Positions 60,334-64,000 of a DNA stretch of 64,000 nucleotides are shown here, one piece after another. The stretch comes from Halichoerus grypus. Its lineage: Eukaryota; Chordata; Mammalia; Carnivora; Phocidae. Location of the stretch: positions 148,669,935-148,733,934 of the forward strand of contig NC_135715.1 in assembly GCF_964656455.1 (NCBI RefSeq), read 5' to 3'. Under the pieces are notes generated by a model that saw only the letters and a program-made list of their open reading frames with translations, ran no database searches and was not told the DNA's origin. The position numbers and the translations under genes are program-made. The stretch's first letter is position 1, and every line of letters starts with the position of its first letter.

Positions 60334-60591
60334 ATGAAATATGTTTAATGCCCAGAAGGATCAAAAAGCAATAGTCCTGAGCAAGTGTCCTGAATTAAGG
60401 CTATCAGGTTTTGTTTTTTTTTTCCTGTTTCTAGTGATTGGTTCAGTTGAGACATCTGACCTAAGCTGCTTCAATCAGACTGAGACCAAAAGATTTTCTG
60501 TGAATGGTGGACAAATTAACTCTTTCTTCCATCCTGAATATACTGAAGAAAACTGGAAACCCTGGAAGGCTGAGATCACCAAGTAGGGGAA
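60334..60591 (+). repeat. Local duplication, copy B (internally shortened)
   Basis: Left arm 60334-60373, a 5-bp GTCCT spacer, then right arm 60379-60591. It is the same as copy A minus 1,068 bp. GTCCTGA occurs twice around the junction (60374-60380, 60387-60393). An 81-codon frame spans it, with no known domain. Confidence 0.85.
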
Positions 60592-63500
60592 GTGCAGAAT
60601 AGTCTGACCATCTTGGGGTAATCTGAAACATCGGTAGGAGAAGGATAGTTCATAGCTTTGCCCAGTTTGTCACAGGACTTTCTAGAGTTCCCCAGTATTT
60701 TTAATTGAGGACTTGGAATGCAGAGAGTTTGCAACAAAAGTATATCTCAAGTCTGGTCTTAACTAACAAACAGATCCCAGCTATAAACCATGAGTACCAG
60801 CCCCCTCCCCAGAGGACTGGAGCTACAGTGCATTTGTTATAGCAGCAATTTGAAAGTGAACAGAAAACTTTAAGTTATAACAGTCTACCTTTTTAAAAAT
60901 TCAATATAATTATGCTTTGTTACAATTTCTACAAATAGATTTTTACTGAATTGTTTCAGGAATGTTCTCACTGACTATAATTGTATGGCTGTGTTGCAAT
61001 GTTATTCAGCTACTTGGCTTCAAATTCTGGAATGACTGAACAGGAAAACAAATGACCTAAGTGAGTGCAGAATTTAGTTTGTTTGGGTGATAATCAGGGC
61101 CTTAGAGTTTTATGGCCGTTGGAATTCCCTTGTCAATATATTCATCTGAGAGCTGTGCTTTTCACATCTGGAAAGTATATGATCGTGAGTGTGTCTTTAA
61201 AAGGACAAACTCTATTAAGATTACCATTAACATGACTATCAACTTTTAAAATGATTGATGTTTAGTTAATGCCTCATTGCTATATCTCAGAACTTCTAAA
61301 AATATAACATGACTAGAGCCTTAATACTAGACTATAGTTTCATGGGTATGGCCATGTGGAATGATAATCAGAGTCGGTCAAAAAATGATCTATTATTGTA
61401 CTAAGTAAAATACATCCATGGAGCCAACTTGGCAAACTAGCAAGCAAAAATAAATAAATAACTGAGACAAACTTTTGGTTTAAAAACATCAGAAAGGAAT
61501 TTTATTTGCTCAAATGTTTCCTTTGAATTTATAATTGCTGTTATTAACACATTTTTTTAAAGTCAAGAATTTTTTTCCTTCCTACATAATTTCACCCACA
61601 CTTCTTTGATTATACGCTCTAAGATAATAATCATAGTTGCCAGTAGAGGCTTAGGAATTTTATAAACATCAATCAATGTCACAGCTAGAAGTAGATGAAT
61701 CAAAGAATACAGCCATAAATTCTGAAAATGCCTTCCCTATGACACTAGTCAGTCATTACATTAAGAATCATTTTAGATTAAGAGTAAAATGCACTGCATC
61801 TTTATCAGGGCAGAAAGGGTTATATTATTATCTGGGGTAAAAAAAGATGAGGAAAGGAAGGACAAAGATCCTCTAATATGTCATTTGAAAAGAGATTTAG
61901 TTATAACCCTTACTCATCTTCTTCACCCTCAGGCCAAACCAGCCAGCTCTTGGGCTCTAGAAATTCTGGTGAGGTGAAATACAAATACAGAGGGAAGGGT
62001 CTTTGTGCCTGTAGATTAGAAGCAAGGGTAGTGATTTGCTCTGTAATCTGCTGATCTCAGGTCTCACCTTAATTCCCACATGTTCTAATGCATGGGGTAA
62101 AGTGGAGGATAGGCGTGTCTGGGTTCATCCCCTCTTGAAGAAGGATTATTTAGTGCAGGACCCATAGGACATGGAAAAGTAGCCAAACAAATTTTGAAGT
62201 AGCTATTTCAAAAGATACAGTCCATAGAGGGTTCCAGGGAGGACAGTATACTTTCAAAATTATTTGTCCCTCCCACTCCAAGTCAGAAACTGTAGAAACA
62301 TTGCTAAGTTGTATCCTTGACTCACAACAGAAATGGAGCAAGCAACTGAGCTCTCTGTAGTGGTTAAAGTATGTTATTAAAGTTTCCTACACCTAGAGCT
62401 GAAGCACTGTGGCTGGAGAACATAGATGTCTCTTCTTCAAAACTGCAAACATACTGTAGTTCCTGGCAGTCTTACTTGTGGAGTCTAGATTACCTTAAAT
62501 GTCCCACATCATCTCCTTTATATCTTGGAATCTATGCAGGTCAGGGTTAACTCCTACTAACTGCCTTGAAAGGAAAACTCATGAAGAGAACTGATAGGCT
62601 ATCTCTAGAATAGTCTCTCAAAAATATATTAGTTTTAAAACTTCCAGTAGTTGATTCAAGAAAGCAAGCCAGTGTCTCACTACAGGGCACTGTTTACCTA
62701 GCTCACACAAATGACTGGTTTACAAACTCATAGCTCAGTGTAGGCTTTCATAGTCGACCGGATCTTATGTAAAATATTCTTCATATCATCTTTGCCTAAA
62801 ACAGAGGTTGTCCTGGAGACACCATCATCTTCTACCGGCCGTAGTTGAAATATGTGAAGTCTCTTGATAAAACTAACAAATTCTTCTCACACATCTGTCT
62901 TTCTAACAAGGCAAGTTTATGTCACATGGTGTAAATCATCTAGAAGCAGTCAACTCAGACAGAGATTTAGACAGTATACAGTATATTTCTGTTACCTGGG
63001 CACTGATTCCTCTTTTACTTTGGAGGAGACAGCATTCTTTAGTAAATTAACTGAAGAACTCAAATTTACCTATAGTAAATTTGATAGTGTTGAATTAGAT
63101 ACTTCCACATGACACAATTCCCAAATGTATCCATGTTTCCCTAAATTTCATCTTGCTTAAACCTTTGTGAAATAAAGTTTAAATATCAGGAAGAAAAGAA
63201 AATATTATGAAACTGAATATGGGGATTTAAAAATAATCGTTAGAATTTTTGTAAGCAATTCAAAATAATTAAAACAAATTCTATCGTAACAGATTTCAAA
63301 GAGAGTCTTTGGATTCAGTTTCCAGGACCAGCATTCTGTTTGGAAAGCCTCTAGCTTACAATGAAAACTGCTGCATTTTGTGATTAGATGAAATATTTTA
63401 CTCAAATTGATAGTTTTTGGAATATCTCTCTGAAAGTGTTGTAGTTCTGGGATTCCTGTATTGCATCTACTATAAAATGCATAATCTCCTTAGACTGAAA

Positions 63501-64000
63501 AAGCCAAATCAGGCAATTCTTGCCATTATAATTGTTTTTTTTTTTTAATCTTTTCCTGAAAAGCAAATTCAGTTGTCCTAAACTATTTATTCTAGAAACA
63601 TTTAAGATAATCTCAAAATGTACTCTAATTTCTTTTCATGAAAATAAGACCTTATCCCCCTAGGTTATAAATATTTTTACATGTTGAATATCACCTTAAT
63701 ATCATATTAGGCTTCTTTCTCAAAAAAATGAGTCACTCGATTTAATATTTTTCATAAGAAGCATGCAGATTTTAGACATGGTTATGCCACTACTCTGTCT
63801 AACCTCTCTCTCTCATCAAGAAAATAGCTCAAATTAGAATAAGCTCTTCACTATGCTCATTGATCTTGCCTTGATTCTACAAATAGATTCTGTGTTCTAG
63901 CATGTACAGTCTTAAAATAGATCCTGTGCTATTAAGGCATCAACAAAGCCTGTATCATATGACTTTAAGACCCAAACTCAGAAGGTTCTGGCAGATAAAA
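60592..64000. other. Unique AT-rich DNA, no gene seen
   Basis: 3.4 kb without a supported repeat, exon or RNA gene. It is the longest stretch with no young insertion in the window. An 82-codon frame at 62864-63112 has no recognised domain. Confidence 0.45.

Noticed and set aside
1..64000. CRISPR array, operon, phage or bacterial system
   Set aside because: All recognisable content is mammalian interspersed repeats; no evenly spaced direct repeats or prokaryotic gene layout.

Overview
The window is gene-poor, repeat-dense nuclear DNA from a carnivoran mammal. The key evidence is 21 tRNA-derived Can-SINE copies whose heads read like GGGGCGCCTGGGTGGCTCAG and whose bodies read TTCGGCTCAGGTCATGATCC, ending in (AAATAA)n and poly(A). 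None has the dog-type (GGGATCCCTGGGTGGCGCAG) or cat-type body, so an arctoid caniform (bear, seal or mustelid line) is the best inference. No host protein-coding gene, tRNA, rRNA or CRISPR array can be supported. The longest open frames fall in transposon remnants (L1 ORF2, L2 joined to SINE, LTR antisense) or are short chance frames in AT-rich DNA.

Layout. 0-5.2 kb: an old L1/HAL1-like remnant, two SINEs, and a degraded MaLR retroelement (internal region plus MLT1-type 3' LTR) interrupted by a younger solo LTR. 5.2-8.3 kb: unique AT-rich DNA. 8.3-9.1 kb: an L1 3' end with a 14-bp target-site duplication (TSD) that carries a GC-rich polyadenylated retrocopy of unknown source. 9.1-22 kb: L2, MIR, L1 pieces and seven SINEs. 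22-30 kb: an MST/MLT1A LTR, several L1 tails including a 1-kb L1 ORF2 fragment with a 15-bp TSD, a second solo LTR and L2. 31-34.6 kb: an old L1 ORF1-like block, then a 2.2-kb 5'-truncated L1 that keeps the FADD motif but has stops. 35-43 kb: mostly unique sequence with SINEs, an unnamed old repeat, and an MLT1-like LTR split by an L1 with a doubled 3' UTR. 43-51 kb: the most layered region, two old L1 remnants in opposite orientation interrupted by L1 tails, SINEs and the third solo LTR. 51-64 kb: mainly unique sequence, with MIRs, three SINEs and a local duplication (57.1-58.4 kb copied at 60.3-60.6 kb) that skips about 1.07 kb.

The genes do not work together, because no functional gene is visible. 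What the window records is successive retrotransposition: L2/MIR, then MaLR and old L1, then a family of solo LTRs with 5-6-bp TSDs, then younger L1 and Can-SINE. All repeat family names come from recognition by eye and need a RepeatMasker check.
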